64,000 nucleotides of DNA, taken from positions 1 through 64,000 of the forward strand of contig NZ_VUMV01000009.1 of NCBI RefSeq assembly GCF_009696005.1, given 5' to 3'. Within the stretch, counting starts at the first letter, position 1. Each line of letters opens with the position of its first letter. Origin of the DNA: Bilifractor porci (GTDB taxonomy: Bacteria; Bacillota; Clostridia; Lachnospirales; Lachnospiraceae). The translations under genes were made by a program, and so were the position numbers. The notes beneath the pieces are model-generated. The model made no database searches. It saw only the letters and a program-made list of their open reading frames with translations, and had not been told where the DNA came from. Shown here in pieces: positions 16,877 through 25,200 of the stretch.

Positions 16877-17764
16877 ATGACGAAAGAAGAGTTTCGGAAG
16901 ATGGTTTCCGGGGGACCGGTTATTCTGGACGGCGCAACCGGAACCAATCTTTTTGCGGCTGGCATGCCGCACGGCGTATCCACAGAGCAATGGGTGCTGG
17001 AAAATCCGGAGGTGATCAAGAAGCTGCAGAGAGACTATATCGAGGCTGGGTCGCAGGTGATTTATACGCCGACCTTCGGGGCGAACCGGGCAGTACTCTC
17101 CCGGTTCGGGCTGCAGGACCACGTACGGGACATGAATCTCCGGCTGGCCGAATTTTCGCTCTCAGTATCCGCAGGAAGAGCCCTGACGGCAGGGGATCTT
17201 TCACCGACCGGGAAGCTTTCGGTTTCCGCGGGAGGAGACACGCCGGATGAGCAGATCTTCGAGATCTACCGGGAACAGGCGGAAGCGCTTCTGGAGGCAG
17301 GCGTGGATCTGTTTGCGGTGGAATCCATGATGTCCGTGACAGAAACGCTGATTGCCTGTGACGCGGTGAATGACGCGGCGGGCGGAAAGATTCCGGTGAT
17401 TGCCAGCATACTCTCCGGAACCGACGGACACACCTATTACGACGGAACGGTCTATAAGGCGCTGCCGGTACTGGAGAGCGCCGGTATTTCCGCATTCGGC
17501 GTGAACTGCAACATGAACCCCATGCAGCTGGAAACGGTCGTGCGCAATCTTGCCGGAAGCGCGAAGGTACCGGTTCTTGCCAAGCCAAATGCCGGCCTTC
17601 CGGTATTTGACGCGAGCGGAGCTGCCTCCTATGACATGAACGCGGAGACATTTGCGAAGGGAATGGCCGTCCTTTACCGCGACGGGGCCTCTCTTCTGGG
17701 CGGCTGCTGCGGTACCGATCCGGATTTTATCCGCGCCATGAAAAAACAATTAAAACAGTTATAA
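16877..17764 (+). CDS. Homocysteine S-methyltransferase-domain protein
   Basis: About 295 residues with the zinc-dependent homocysteine methyltransferase barrel also found at the N-terminus of MetH and in MmuM. It begins VILDGATGTNLF, contains GVNCNMNP (first zinc Cys) and ends with LLGGCCGTDP (the other two zinc Cys). The methyl donor is unknown: no cobalamin or folate domain is attached, so it may use S-methylmethionine or a partner protein. The frame opens earlier at 16829, but GGAGG seven bases before ATG 16877 decides the start. Confidence 0.87.
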   Translation: MTKEEFRKMVSGGPVILDGATGTNLFAAGMPHGVSTEQWVLENPEVIKKLQRDYIEAGSQVIYTPTFGANRAVLSRFGLQDHVRDMNLRLAEFSLSVSAGRALTAGDLSPTGKLSVSAGGDTPDEQIFEIYREQAEALLEAGVDLFAVESMMSVTETLIACDAVNDAAGGKIPVIASILSGTDGHTYYDGTVYKALPVLESAGISAFGVNCNMNPMQLETVVRNLAGSAKVPVLAKPNAGLPVFDASGAASYDMNAETFAKGMAVLYRDGASLLGGCCGTDPDFIRAMKKQLKQL

Positions 17765-17860
17765 CATCCTGATCGATTCCGATGTAAATCCGGATGGCAA
17801 TGATAAAAAAAACAATGAATAACAGTTATAGCATCCCGAAGCGGAAGAGGTGGAAGGCGT

Positions 17861-18469
17861 ATGGATAAAAAAACAGACACTTGGCATTTTTTTGCAACCG
17901 TATCCCGGATGAAGTACATTGAGCGCTGGGCGTTGATGCGGAATACCAGGCCGGAAAACATCAGCGAACATTCTCTGGAAGTCGCCATGATCGGCCATGC
18001 GCTCTGCATCATCGGCAATGTGCGGTATGGGAAAAATCTGAACGCGGAGAAGGCGGCGCTGGTCGGGCTGTATCATGACGCCTCGGAGATTATCACCGGG
18101 GATATGCCGACGCCCGTCAAGTACAGCAGCCGGGATATCCGGGCCGCTTACCGGAAGGTGGAGGAAATGGCGGAAAACCGCCTTCTTGAACAGCTTCCGG
18201 AGGATCTGCGCCCTGTTTATGAGAAAATCTTCCGGCCGGACCAGACCGAGGAGGAGAGATACCTGCGCGCCATGGTGAAAGCCGCGGACAAGCTGTCAGC
18301 CTATATCAAGTGCCTGGAGGAAGAAAAGTCCGGAAATACGGAGTTCCGGACGGCAAAACAGACCATTGGAAAAGCGGTTAATGAGATGTGCGGCCGCTAT
18401 CCGGAAGTCCGGGATTTTGTGGAGGAATTTCTTCCCTCCTACGGCAAAACGCTGGACGAATTGTCGTAG
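17861..18469 (+). CDS. HD-domain 5'-deoxynucleotidase, YfbR-like
   Basis: A 202-residue HD-domain phosphohydrolase. Metal and substrate motifs are in order: ENISEHSLEVA (first His), LYHDASEIITGDMPTP (HD pair, with the YfbR-type SEIITGDMPTPVK stretch) and VKAADKLSAY (last Asp). YfbR enzymes dephosphorylate deoxynucleoside monophosphates in nucleotide salvage. Ribosome site GAGGTGG. The gene ends five bases before the convergent vanY-like gene. Confidence 0.9.
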   Translation: MDKKTDTWHFFATVSRMKYIERWALMRNTRPENISEHSLEVAMIGHALCIIGNVRYGKNLNAEKAALVGLYHDASEIITGDMPTPVKYSSRDIRAAYRKVEEMAENRLLEQLPEDLRPVYEKIFRPDQTEEERYLRAMVKAADKLSAYIKCLEEEKSGNTEFRTAKQTIGKAVNEMCGRYPEVRDFVEEFLPSYGKTLDELS

Positions 18470-18474
18470 GAACA

Positions 18475-19446
18475 TCAGCCGGCCTGGCCGGAGGCTTCCA
18501 GCGAGGCCAGGGCTGCCTGGTTGATTTCATCGAGACTGGTAAAGGGCTCCACATATTTCTGAAGGTACTCTTCCAGACAGAGGTTCTCGTCGTGGATGAC
18601 TTTTGCGGCAGTTGTTCCTACATAGCGGTAATGCCAGGATTCATAGATGATGCCGGTGATGTCGGATTTCTCTGGAGGATACCGCAGGATATAGCCGTAT
18701 TTCCAGCAGTTGTCCTGCAGCCAGAGCTGCGTCGGGTCGTTGTCCTGGGAGGAATTGATATCGGTATTGGCTGTGGTGCCGATGTCAACCGAGAGACCAA
18801 GTTCGTGTTCGCTTGTTCCCGGCACGGCTACCGATGTGGCGGCCTCGGCTTCCGCGGAAGCTTCGTCCATGCCCTGGTTAACGTACATTTGGACGGTATT
18901 GTTGAAATATAACTCCTGTGTCTCATGGGTTCGGTAGCCCGAGATTGCCAGCGGGTTGTATCCCGCGGCTCTGCAGTCGGCAAGCATCTGTGCCAGCGAA
19001 TCCGCGCAGCGGATGTCTGTAGACTGGTTGTTTTCCACCTCCGTGACCTGCGGGATATACCCATCCGGCAGCGGGTGTTCTTTATTTACCAGTACCAGTG
19101 CCCAGACATCCCCGGTATTGTATTTTTCCGGATCCGGCGTCGGTTCCGGGGTGGGCGTCGGGGTGTCCGATACCACAGGCGTGGAGACAGAGACGGCGGA
19201 GACATCGGAAGTGTTCTCTGACACAGCTTCCGTTAAATCCGGGGAGACAGCGGTGCCCGAAGAGGCGGAGAATACCGAAGAAGCCCCGCTGTCCGGATCG
19301 GATCCGGAGGAAAGGCTTCCTACAGCCGGGAGCGGATGGCCGGTCATCGTCCAGACCATGGCAGCGATTCCCAGGCACAGGGCGGCAAGAACCAGAACCA
19401 GCAGTATAATTGTAATCGTATTTTTTTTCTTATTTTTATTTTCCAT
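18475..19446 (-). CDS. D-alanyl-D-alanine carboxypeptidase, VanY family
   Basis: A 323-residue membrane-anchored peptidase. A transmembrane anchor (about residues 10-32) is followed by a Ser/Thr/Pro-rich linker (about 40-108) and a VanY domain (about 112-290). Zinc and catalytic residues are visible: His214 and Asp221 in SEHELGLSVD, Glu269 and His272 in ESWHYRY. It would trim the terminal D-Ala from peptidoglycan stem peptides outside the membrane. Presence of this family alone does not mean vancomycin resistance; no VanA/B-type ligase is nearby. Confidence 0.92.
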   Translation of the reverse strand: MENKNKKKNTITIILLVLVLAALCLGIAAMVWTMTGHPLPAVGSLSSGSDPDSGASSVFSASSGTAVSPDLTEAVSENTSDVSAVSVSTPVVSDTPTPTPEPTPDPEKYNTGDVWALVLVNKEHPLPDGYIPQVTEVENNQSTDIRCADSLAQMLADCRAAGYNPLAISGYRTHETQELYFNNTVQMYVNQGMDEASAEAEAATSVAVPGTSEHELGLSVDIGTTANTDINSSQDNDPTQLWLQDNCWKYGYILRYPPEKSDITGIIYESWHYRYVGTTAAKVIHDENLCLEEYLQKYVEPFTSLDEINQAALASLEASGQAG

Positions 19447-19502
19447 AGCAAATCAAAAACTGTTAAAAGCAATATGATATCCTGACGGATCGTCCCGCGC
19501 GG

Positions 19503-20243
19503 TCACACAGGCTGGTCGGACCGGGATTCTCTGCGGATGACAAAGAATATGACGATATAAATCAGAACAACCGACAGAATGAAAATCAGGGTGGATGTCC
19601 CGGTTCCTGTCATCAGGCAGGCGTCATAGGTGCCGTGGAACAGGACGGCCAGGGCGTAACCGATGATATTCTGTACCCTTGCGAGAGCTCTCCTGGAGGG
19701 CTGGTAATACGACAGATCGGCGTTCTTCTTGGCGTGCCCGTAAAAAATCCCGAAAATAACGGCGAAGGCCATATGTCCCGGTATAGACAGGAATGCCCTG
19801 GTGGCAAGCGTCCCGACGCCGTACCGGAATCCGTATAGAATATTCTCGAAGGCGGCAAATCCCAGAGAGGTAAACACAGCGTAGACAATTCCGTCGAAAC
19901 GGAAATTAAACGCCGGATTTTTCCAGGTGATGGCAGCCATCAGCCCGTATTTGGTTCCTTCCTCTACGGCGCCTACGACAAGATAAGCCATCAGGATTGT
20001 GTACAGGCTTCCGGAACGGTCCGGAATGCCCAGGTCAAGAAAGACGGTGCCGATCTGTTCCAGAACCATGGAGAGCAGCCCGGCCAGGACACCGGCCCCG
20101 ACCAGCTTCATCAGGAGGGCAGGCGGTTCCGGCTCGATTTTATCCTGACGGTAGACATAAACCATCAGGACAACGGCAGGAAGAATGGCAAGGAAGACGG
20201 GTATCATTGCAACCATGGTAAAACCGCTGAGAATAAAGAACAT
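19503..20243 (-). CDS. PrsW-family intramembrane protease
   Basis: A 246-residue polytopic protein with about seven to eight hydrophobic segments. The PrsW/CAAX-protease-like motifs are all present in order: VEEGTKYG (EExxK), FAAFENILYG (FxxxEN), SIPGHMAF and LFHGTYDA. In Bacillus PrsW cleaves the anti-sigma factor RsiW; its target here is unknown and no anti-sigma factor gene is adjacent. It is transcribed in the same direction as vanY, 56 bases upstream of it. Confidence 0.9.
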   Translation of the reverse strand: MFFILSGFTMVAMIPVFLAILPAVVLMVYVYRQDKIEPEPPALLMKLVGAGVLAGLLSMVLEQIGTVFLDLGIPDRSGSLYTILMAYLVVGAVEEGTKYGLMAAITWKNPAFNFRFDGIVYAVFTSLGFAAFENILYGFRYGVGTLATRAFLSIPGHMAFAVIFGIFYGHAKKNADLSYYQPSRRALARVQNIIGYALAVLFHGTYDACLMTGTGTSTLIFILSVVLIYIVIFFVIRRESRSDQPV

Positions 20244-20362
20244 GAAGACCTCCCGGGAATGAAAACGGATTTACAAATGTAATCAAATAAAATACATTAA
20301 TAATGAAGCGGTTTTATGTTATCATGTTTTGAGCCTGATGTAAAAGACATTATAAGGAACAT

Positions 20363-21108
20363 TTGACGGTATGCAAAAAGCTGCGTGTTGCGTGTAAAGA
20401 GAAGATGGCCGTCTGCCAGAACCGTACGCTGAAGCAGTTTGTGTCGGAAAAAATACCCGACAACATGGTGAAGGACAATAAAATTGTATCTTGGGATGCT
20501 ATGGCGGATTTTCTGAAGGAAGTGATCCGGACAAAAGGAGTCAAATGCAGGCACTGCGTGATTGCCCTTCCAGCGGATACCAGCTTTATCCGCCGTGTCA
20601 CCATGCCGTTGATGACAGAGCAGCAGCTAAAGGTCAATCTACCCTATGAATTTCATAATTATATCAGCCAGGATATGGATAAGTATATTTATGACTACAC
20701 GGTGATCAGCCGGACGGATAAGGAGATGGAGCTGCTGGCGGTTGCCGCCGCCAGGGACTTTGTTGATAAATATGTGGAGATGTGCCGCCGCGCCCTCTTG
20801 AAGCTGGTTCTGATTGCCCGGATATTATCGCGTTCCGGAACATTCTGCGCAGCTATGAGCAGGAGCATGGACTGAAACACGGATCCGCGGATTACGCGAT
20901 TCTGAATGTCGGAGACCGGAAAATTGATCTTCATTTCTTTTCTCACGGCGAATATGAGGTGACCAGGAGCCTGGAAACCGGCTGCCATGAGCTGATGAAA
21001 GCTATATCCGAACTGACGGGGGAGGATGTGCAGCCAGAAGCTTATGTAAAAGGCTGTAAGGCAAAATATCCCGGAGAAAAGCGCAGAAAGGTTTGGATAA
21101 TAATATGA
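20363..21108 (+). pseudogene. Broken pilM-like gene (type IV pilus assembly ATPase-fold protein)
   Basis: Two frames together read as a PilM-like actin-fold protein. The first runs from TTG 20363 (AAGGA ribosome site) through KCRHCVIALPADTSFIRRVTMP and RDFVDKYVEMCRRA; the second continues PDIIAFRNILRSYEQEHG and YAILNVGDRKIDLHFF. The join falls in CCC at 20817-20819, where one more C would restore the reading IAPDII. After residue about 240 the protein stops, roughly 100 residues short of PilM, where the flavodoxin gene begins. The N-terminus also does not show the usual IDIG start. No other pilus gene is in the window. It is probably a decaying remnant; a sequencing error would explain the frameshift but not the missing C-terminus. 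Confidence 0.75.
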
Positions 21109-21632
21109 AAAGTGAGCGCACAGCAGCCCTGCTTGTCGCGTCTGTCACGGGAAATACCCAGAAAGTGGCGGATGCACTGCAGGGAGAACTGGAGAGACAA
21201 GGCTGGAATGTGCTGCATCTGGTTAATCGGGAGCGGTTTGAGAAAACGGTAGAGGCGGATCTCTATCTGGTCGGCTTCTGGTGCAGGAAATCTTCCATGG
21301 ATGATTCCAGCCGGAGATTGGTGAACCAGTATCAGGGAAAGCCGATGCTGGTTTTCGGAACGATGGGAAATTATCCGACGGGAGATTATGCAGATTTGGT
21401 CCGCGGAAACGTGCAGGAAATAGTGAACGCCCGGAACTGCTGCAGAGGAGTCTTTCTCTGTCAGGGAAAAATCCGTGAGGAGCGGACAGAGGCGCGCAGA
21501 AAACTTTCTCCTGAGGAACCGCATTACCTGGATGACGAAGGATACCGGCGCCACCTGGAATCGCGCAGACATCCGAACGAAGAGGATCTGCAGAACGCAG
21601 TCGGATGGCTGAAGGAAAGGCTGACCGCCTGA
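21105..21632 (+). CDS. Flavodoxin-family protein
   Basis: About 175 residues. The start has the flavodoxin-like phosphate loop VASVTGNTQKVADAL, followed by LYLVGFWCRK and VFGTMGNYPTGDYA, which form the other FMN contacts; the C-terminal third (PEEPHYLDDEGYRRHLESRRHP) is charged and family-specific. It resembles the short flavodoxins of gut anaerobes, including those annotated BilS, but no bilirubin reductase is nearby, so no role is assigned. The ATG at 21105 overlaps the end of the pilM remnant; a TTG at 21093 is also possible. Confidence 0.78.
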   Translation: MKSERTAALLVASVTGNTQKVADALQGELERQGWNVLHLVNRERFEKTVEADLYLVGFWCRKSSMDDSSRRLVNQYQGKPMLVFGTMGNYPTGDYADLVRGNVQEIVNARNCCRGVFLCQGKIREERTEARRKLSPEEPHYLDDEGYRRHLESRRHPNEEDLQNAVGWLKERLTA

Positions 21633-21691
21633 ACAAACGACTTAGGAAAAGAGGCACAGGGGGAAAAAGAAGATTCAGGAGAAGCGGCGGA

Positions 21692-22603
21692 GTGAAAATT
21701 CTGACAATCTCAGAGTATATGAAACAAAAATACGGACAGAAGGTCTACCGGCTGTCTCTATCTTCCGGATGTACCTGTCCGAACAGGGACGGAACCCTGG
21801 GATGGGGCGGGTGCGCGTTCTGCTCGGCAGGCGGATCCGGGGATTTTGCCGCAGGCGCCGCGCCCCTGGAAGAGCAGATAGAGACGGCAAAACGCCGGGT
21901 TGACGCAAAGATTTCTGCATCTGTCCGTCCGGAGGATCGAAAATACATTGCCTATTTTCAGAGCTACACCAATACTTATGGAGATACAGGGCGGCTGCGG
22001 CGTCTGTTCATGGATGCGATTACAAGACCGGAGATTGTCACGCTCTCGGTCGGTACACGCCCGGACTGTCTGGAGCCGGACAAGGTTCAAATGCTGGCAG
22101 AGCTGAATCGTATCAAGCCTGTCTGGGTGGAGCTTGGCCTTCAGACGATTCACGAGCAGACGGCAGATGCCTTTCACCGGGGCTATTCACTGCCGGTCTT
22201 TCTGGATTCCTACCGGCGGCTGAAGCAGGCCGGACTGGCAGTGATTGTCCATGTGATTCTGGGACTGCCGGGGGAAAGCAGGGAGGATATGCTGGAAACC
22301 GTGCGCTTTCTTGCAGGGCTGAATCCGTGGTTGGACGGAATCAAGCTTCAGCTTCTGCATATCCTGAAAGGAACCGAGTACGGTTCTCTCTATGAAAAGG
22401 AACCTTCGGTTTTCCAGGCATCCGGTTTTACATTGGAGAGTTACTGCGATCTGGTAGTGGACTGCCTGAAGCTGCTTCCTCCGGAGACGGTTATTCATCG
22501 CCTGACCGGAGACGGACCGAAAAAGCTGCTTCTGGCTCCCAAATGGAGCGCAGATAAAAAAAGAGTGCTGAACGAGCTGAACCGCAGGATTCGGGAAGCT
22601 TAG
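21692..22603 (+). CDS. Radical SAM protein, YhcC / TIGR01212 family
   Basis: About 303 residues. It begins ILTISEYMKQKYGQKVYRLSL and has the family's cluster motif CTCPNRDGTLGWGGCAFC, where the last two Cys and an earlier one bind the 4Fe-4S cluster. VELGLQTIHEQTADAFHRGY is also typical. The function of this family is unknown. I chose GTG 21692 with AGGAG nine bases upstream because the family starts here; the frame is open back to an ATG at 21605, which would add a basic 29-residue tail overlapping the flavodoxin gene. Confidence 0.85.
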   Translation: MKILTISEYMKQKYGQKVYRLSLSSGCTCPNRDGTLGWGGCAFCSAGGSGDFAAGAAPLEEQIETAKRRVDAKISASVRPEDRKYIAYFQSYTNTYGDTGRLRRLFMDAITRPEIVTLSVGTRPDCLEPDKVQMLAELNRIKPVWVELGLQTIHEQTADAFHRGYSLPVFLDSYRRLKQAGLAVIVHVILGLPGESREDMLETVRFLAGLNPWLDGIKLQLLHILKGTEYGSLYEKEPSVFQASGFTLESYCDLVVDCLKLLPPETVIHRLTGDGPKKLLLAPKWSADKKRVLNELNRRIREA

Positions 22604-22666
22604 GAAGTCATGGCTTTTTTACAGCCGTATTTTTTGAGGGCTTTTTTGAACGGTTGTTCCTTATTA

Positions 22667-22695
22667 TAGACAATATTTTTCCTTTGCTTTATACT
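22667..22695 (+). promoter_or_regulatory. Promoter of the sodium symporter gene
   Basis: TAGACA (22667-22672) and TATACT (22690-22695) with a 17-base spacer. The predicted start of transcription, about 22702, falls on the first bases of the structured leader described next. Confidence 0.75.
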
Positions 22696-22700
22696 GGAAC

Positions 22701-22804
22701 ATGTCATTCTGAATCGCGGCTTTGAACGGAAAGGTTTATTTTTTTCGGACTGGAGTCCCGCGGGTTTTTTGAAAAAAGAAGAATCCGACGGATCAGAATG
22801 ACAT
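22701..22804 (+). ncRNA. Structured 5' leader, candidate riboswitch or attenuator
   Basis: A perfect 12-bp closing stem, ATGTCATTCTGA (22701-22712) with TCAGAATGACAT (22793-22804), encloses 80 bases. Inside are smaller helices: CGCGG/CCGCG (22715-22719 with 22758-22762), GGAC-TGGA-GTCC, a T6/A6 hairpin, and ATCC/GGAT. The element starts at the predicted transcription start and ends 10 bases before the GAGGGGG ribosome site of the symporter gene. This is what a compact leader regulating translation would look like. I do not recognise the family. A short mobile repeat is the alternative. Confidence 0.55.
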
Positions 22805-22831
22805 AGTTTATCTGAGGGGGAAACAAATCTT

Positions 22832-24349
22832 ATGAATGATCATGTGACGAACAGCGCTCCTGCGGATGCCGCGCGGAAGAGGGAGAGCTTCGGCTCACGC
22901 CTGGGCTTTATTCTTGTGTCCGCTGGATGCGCCATCGGAATCGGCAACGTATGGAAATTTCCGTATCTGTGCGGAAAATACGGAGGGGCCGCGTTTATTC
23001 TGATCTATCTGATATTTCTTCTGGTTCTGGGAATTCCCGTCATGGTGTGTGAATTTGCCATCGGCCGCGCCTCCCGAAAGAGCGCGGCGCGAAGCTTTGA
23101 GGCATTGGAACCGGTGGGAACCAGGTGGCACTGGCTGAAATATATCAGTATCTTTGGCTGCTATCTTCTGATGATGTATTACACAACGGTATCCGGGTGG
23201 ATGATGGATTACTGCGCCAAGCATGTGCAGGGGGCCTTTGCCGGAAAAACGGCTGACGAGATCAGCATCCATTTTTCCGAGATGCTGGGTAATCTTCCGG
23301 AAATGGTCTTCTGGACGCTTCTTGTCTGTGTCATCGGTTTTGTCATCTGTTATTTCGGAGTCCAGAAAGGGGTGGAGCGCATCACAAAATATATGATGAT
23401 CGCCCTGCTGATCCTGATGGTCATCCTTGCCGTTCACTCGGTGTTCCTGAAAGGCGCCGGGGAGGGGATTCGTTTTTATCTGGTTCCGGATTTTCAGTCT
23501 CTTTCAGAGCTGGGATGGGGAAATGTTATTTTCGCGGCTATGAGTCAGGCGTTTTTTACACTTTCAATCGGTATCGGCGCGATGCTTATTTTCGGCTCCT
23601 ATCTGGGGAAGGAGAGAAGCCTGACGGGAGAGGCTGTTACCGTGACCGCTCTGGACACCTTTGTGGCGCTGATGGCCGGGTTCATCATTATTCCTGCCTG
23701 CTTTGCCTATGGGGTGGAGCCGACCTCCGGACCGAAGCTGATATTTCTGACGATTCCGAATCTGTTCGCGCAGATGCCGGGAGGAAGAGTGTGGGGGGCT
23801 CTTTTCTTTGTATTTCTTTCCTTTGCGGCACTCTCTACCGTAATTGCCGTATTTGAAAACATTATTGCCTTTGATATGGATCTGTTCGGATGGAGCAGAA
23901 AGAAGAGCGTTTTTATCAGCGCTGTCCTGGTCATGATCCTGAGTCTGCCCTGTGTGTTCGGGTATAATATCTGGTCCGGTTTTCAGCCGTTCGGGGAAAA
24001 TACGGCTGTTCTGGATCTGGAGGATTTTATAGTATCCAGCAACTTACTTCCGCTGGGAAGTCTGGTATTTGTCTGGTTCTGTATCCGCAGAAACGGATGG
24101 GGCTGGCAGAATTTCCTGAAGGAAGCGGATGCCGGGACAGGCATGAAGTTTCCGGCGAAGCTCCGATATTATTTTGCGTATGGCCTTCCGGCGCTGATCA
24201 TTATTATCTATCTGAAGGGATATTATGACATGTTCTCGCCGATGGGAACCGGGACATTGATCGTATGGATGTGTATTGCCTGCGCATTTCTGGCATTTTT
24301 GTTCTATTGTATGCTGTATACGCCGGGGAAGAAGCGTCAGTCTAAATAA
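22832..24349 (+). CDS. Sodium:neurotransmitter symporter family transporter
   Basis: A 505-residue NSS (SNF) transporter with 11-12 transmembrane helices. The family start GSRLGFILVSAGCAIGIGNVWKFPYL in the first helix carries the unwound GIGNVWKFP segment that binds Na+ and substrate. Bacterial members move amino acids such as tryptophan, tyrosine or methionine with Na+; the substrate here cannot be read. It is monocistronic behind its own promoter and structured leader, so its expression is probably ligand- or condition-controlled. Confidence 0.93.
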   Translation: MNDHVTNSAPADAARKRESFGSRLGFILVSAGCAIGIGNVWKFPYLCGKYGGAAFILIYLIFLLVLGIPVMVCEFAIGRASRKSAARSFEALEPVGTRWHWLKYISIFGCYLLMMYYTTVSGWMMDYCAKHVQGAFAGKTADEISIHFSEMLGNLPEMVFWTLLVCVIGFVICYFGVQKGVERITKYMMIALLILMVILAVHSVFLKGAGEGIRFYLVPDFQSLSELGWGNVIFAAMSQAFFTLSIGIGAMLIFGSYLGKERSLTGEAVTVTALDTFVALMAGFIIIPACFAYGVEPTSGPKLIFLTIPNLFAQMPGGRVWGALFFVFLSFAALSTVIAVFENIIAFDMDLFGWSRKKSVFISAVLVMILSLPCVFGYNIWSGFQPFGENTAVLDLEDFIVSSNLLPLGSLVFVWFCIRRNGWGWQNFLKEADAGTGMKFPAKLRYYFAYGLPALIIIIYLKGYYDMFSPMGTGTLIVWMCIACAFLAFLFYCMLYTPGKKRQSK

Positions 24350-24474
24350 TGCCTCTTCCCAAGTAGAGCGGCAGTATCCGTACAAGTTCCTGTCTCATTT
24401 CACATCATTTCCGCAGGGCTCAGGCCGGGTCCGGAACCTGCGGGAATCATCTGTTTGCGAAAGGAAAAACCCGC

Positions 24475-25131
24475 ATGGCATTTGCAATTACGGTATTCGG
24501 ACTTTTTATTCTGACAGCAGTTCTGGAATCTGCCGCGCACATTCGGGGTGATTCAAAAAAACAGAGGATTTTTAAGCCGCTCTGTATGCCCCTGCTTGCT
24601 CTTCTTTATCTTCTCTGTGCCGGGAGAGGAGCTTCCATCCTGATTATCATCGGTCTGCTGTTCGGAATGCTGGGAGATACCTTCCTTCTCAGCGATGATT
24701 CCAAAAATTTTCTGCTCGGCGCGGGTTCTTTTCTTGCCGGGCATATCTGCTATATCATTGCTTTTCTGACCCATACGGAATGGCCGCTCTCTGCGGGTAT
24801 GGGGTGGTGCGCGGCCGCGGCAGCTGCTGTGTATGCTGTGTACCTCTGCCTGATTGCAAGGAAGCTTCTGCCATCGCTGGATGGTGCCATGAAGCCCGGA
24901 ATTCTGGCCTATATGGGGGTGATACTCCTGATGAGCCTCTCGTCGTTCCTGCTTATGCTGTCAAAAGGGACCCCGGCAGCGGCGGTGCCTTTTGCGGGAT
25001 CCCTTCTGTTTATTCTTTCCGATACGGTTCTTGCCTTTTCCGTGTTTCAGAAAAAAGCGCACTGGCCGGTTATGCCGACGTACCTTTCCGCGCAGTTTCT
25101 GATTATGCTGGGAGCAATGCTGGTTTTCTGA
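24475..25131 (+). CDS. YhhN / TMEM86 family membrane protein
   Basis: A 218-residue protein of about eight hydrophobic segments. GMLGDTFLLSDD, FLAGHICYIIAF and GSLLFILSDTVLAF are the signature motifs of the YhhN/TMEM86 family, whose animal members are lysoplasmalogenases that cleave vinyl-ether lysolipids. Clostridia make plasmalogens, so a lipid-turnover role is reasonable but inferred. Ribosome site GAAAGGAA. Confidence 0.85.
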   Translation: MAFAITVFGLFILTAVLESAAHIRGDSKKQRIFKPLCMPLLALLYLLCAGRGASILIIIGLLFGMLGDTFLLSDDSKNFLLGAGSFLAGHICYIIAFLTHTEWPLSAGMGWCAAAAAAVYAVYLCLIARKLLPSLDGAMKPGILAYMGVILLMSLSSFLLMLSKGTPAAAVPFAGSLLFILSDTVLAFSVFQKKAHWPVMPTYLSAQFLIMLGAMLVF

Positions 25132-25158
25132 GTGCCCTGCTCGTCAAAAGAGAAGGGC

Positions 25159-25185
25159 AGAGCTGCCGGCTTTTGCGGCAGCTCT
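25159..25185. terminator. Hairpin between convergent genes
   Basis: AGAGCTGCCG (25159-25168) pairs with CGGCAGCTCT (25176-25185) over a 7-base loop, between the stop codons of the YhhN gene and the convergent TRAP operon. There is no clear T-run on either side, so termination strength is uncertain. Confidence 0.55.
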
Positions 25186-25200
25186 CTCAAAGTCCCACTG

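Noticed and set aside
17755-17842. 19-bp direct repeat AACAGTTATARCATCCYGA
   Set aside because: Short, imperfect, only two copies; no function suggested by position.
21105-21632. BilS assignment for the flavodoxin
   Set aside because: No bilirubin reductase gene is adjacent, so the specific role is not supported.
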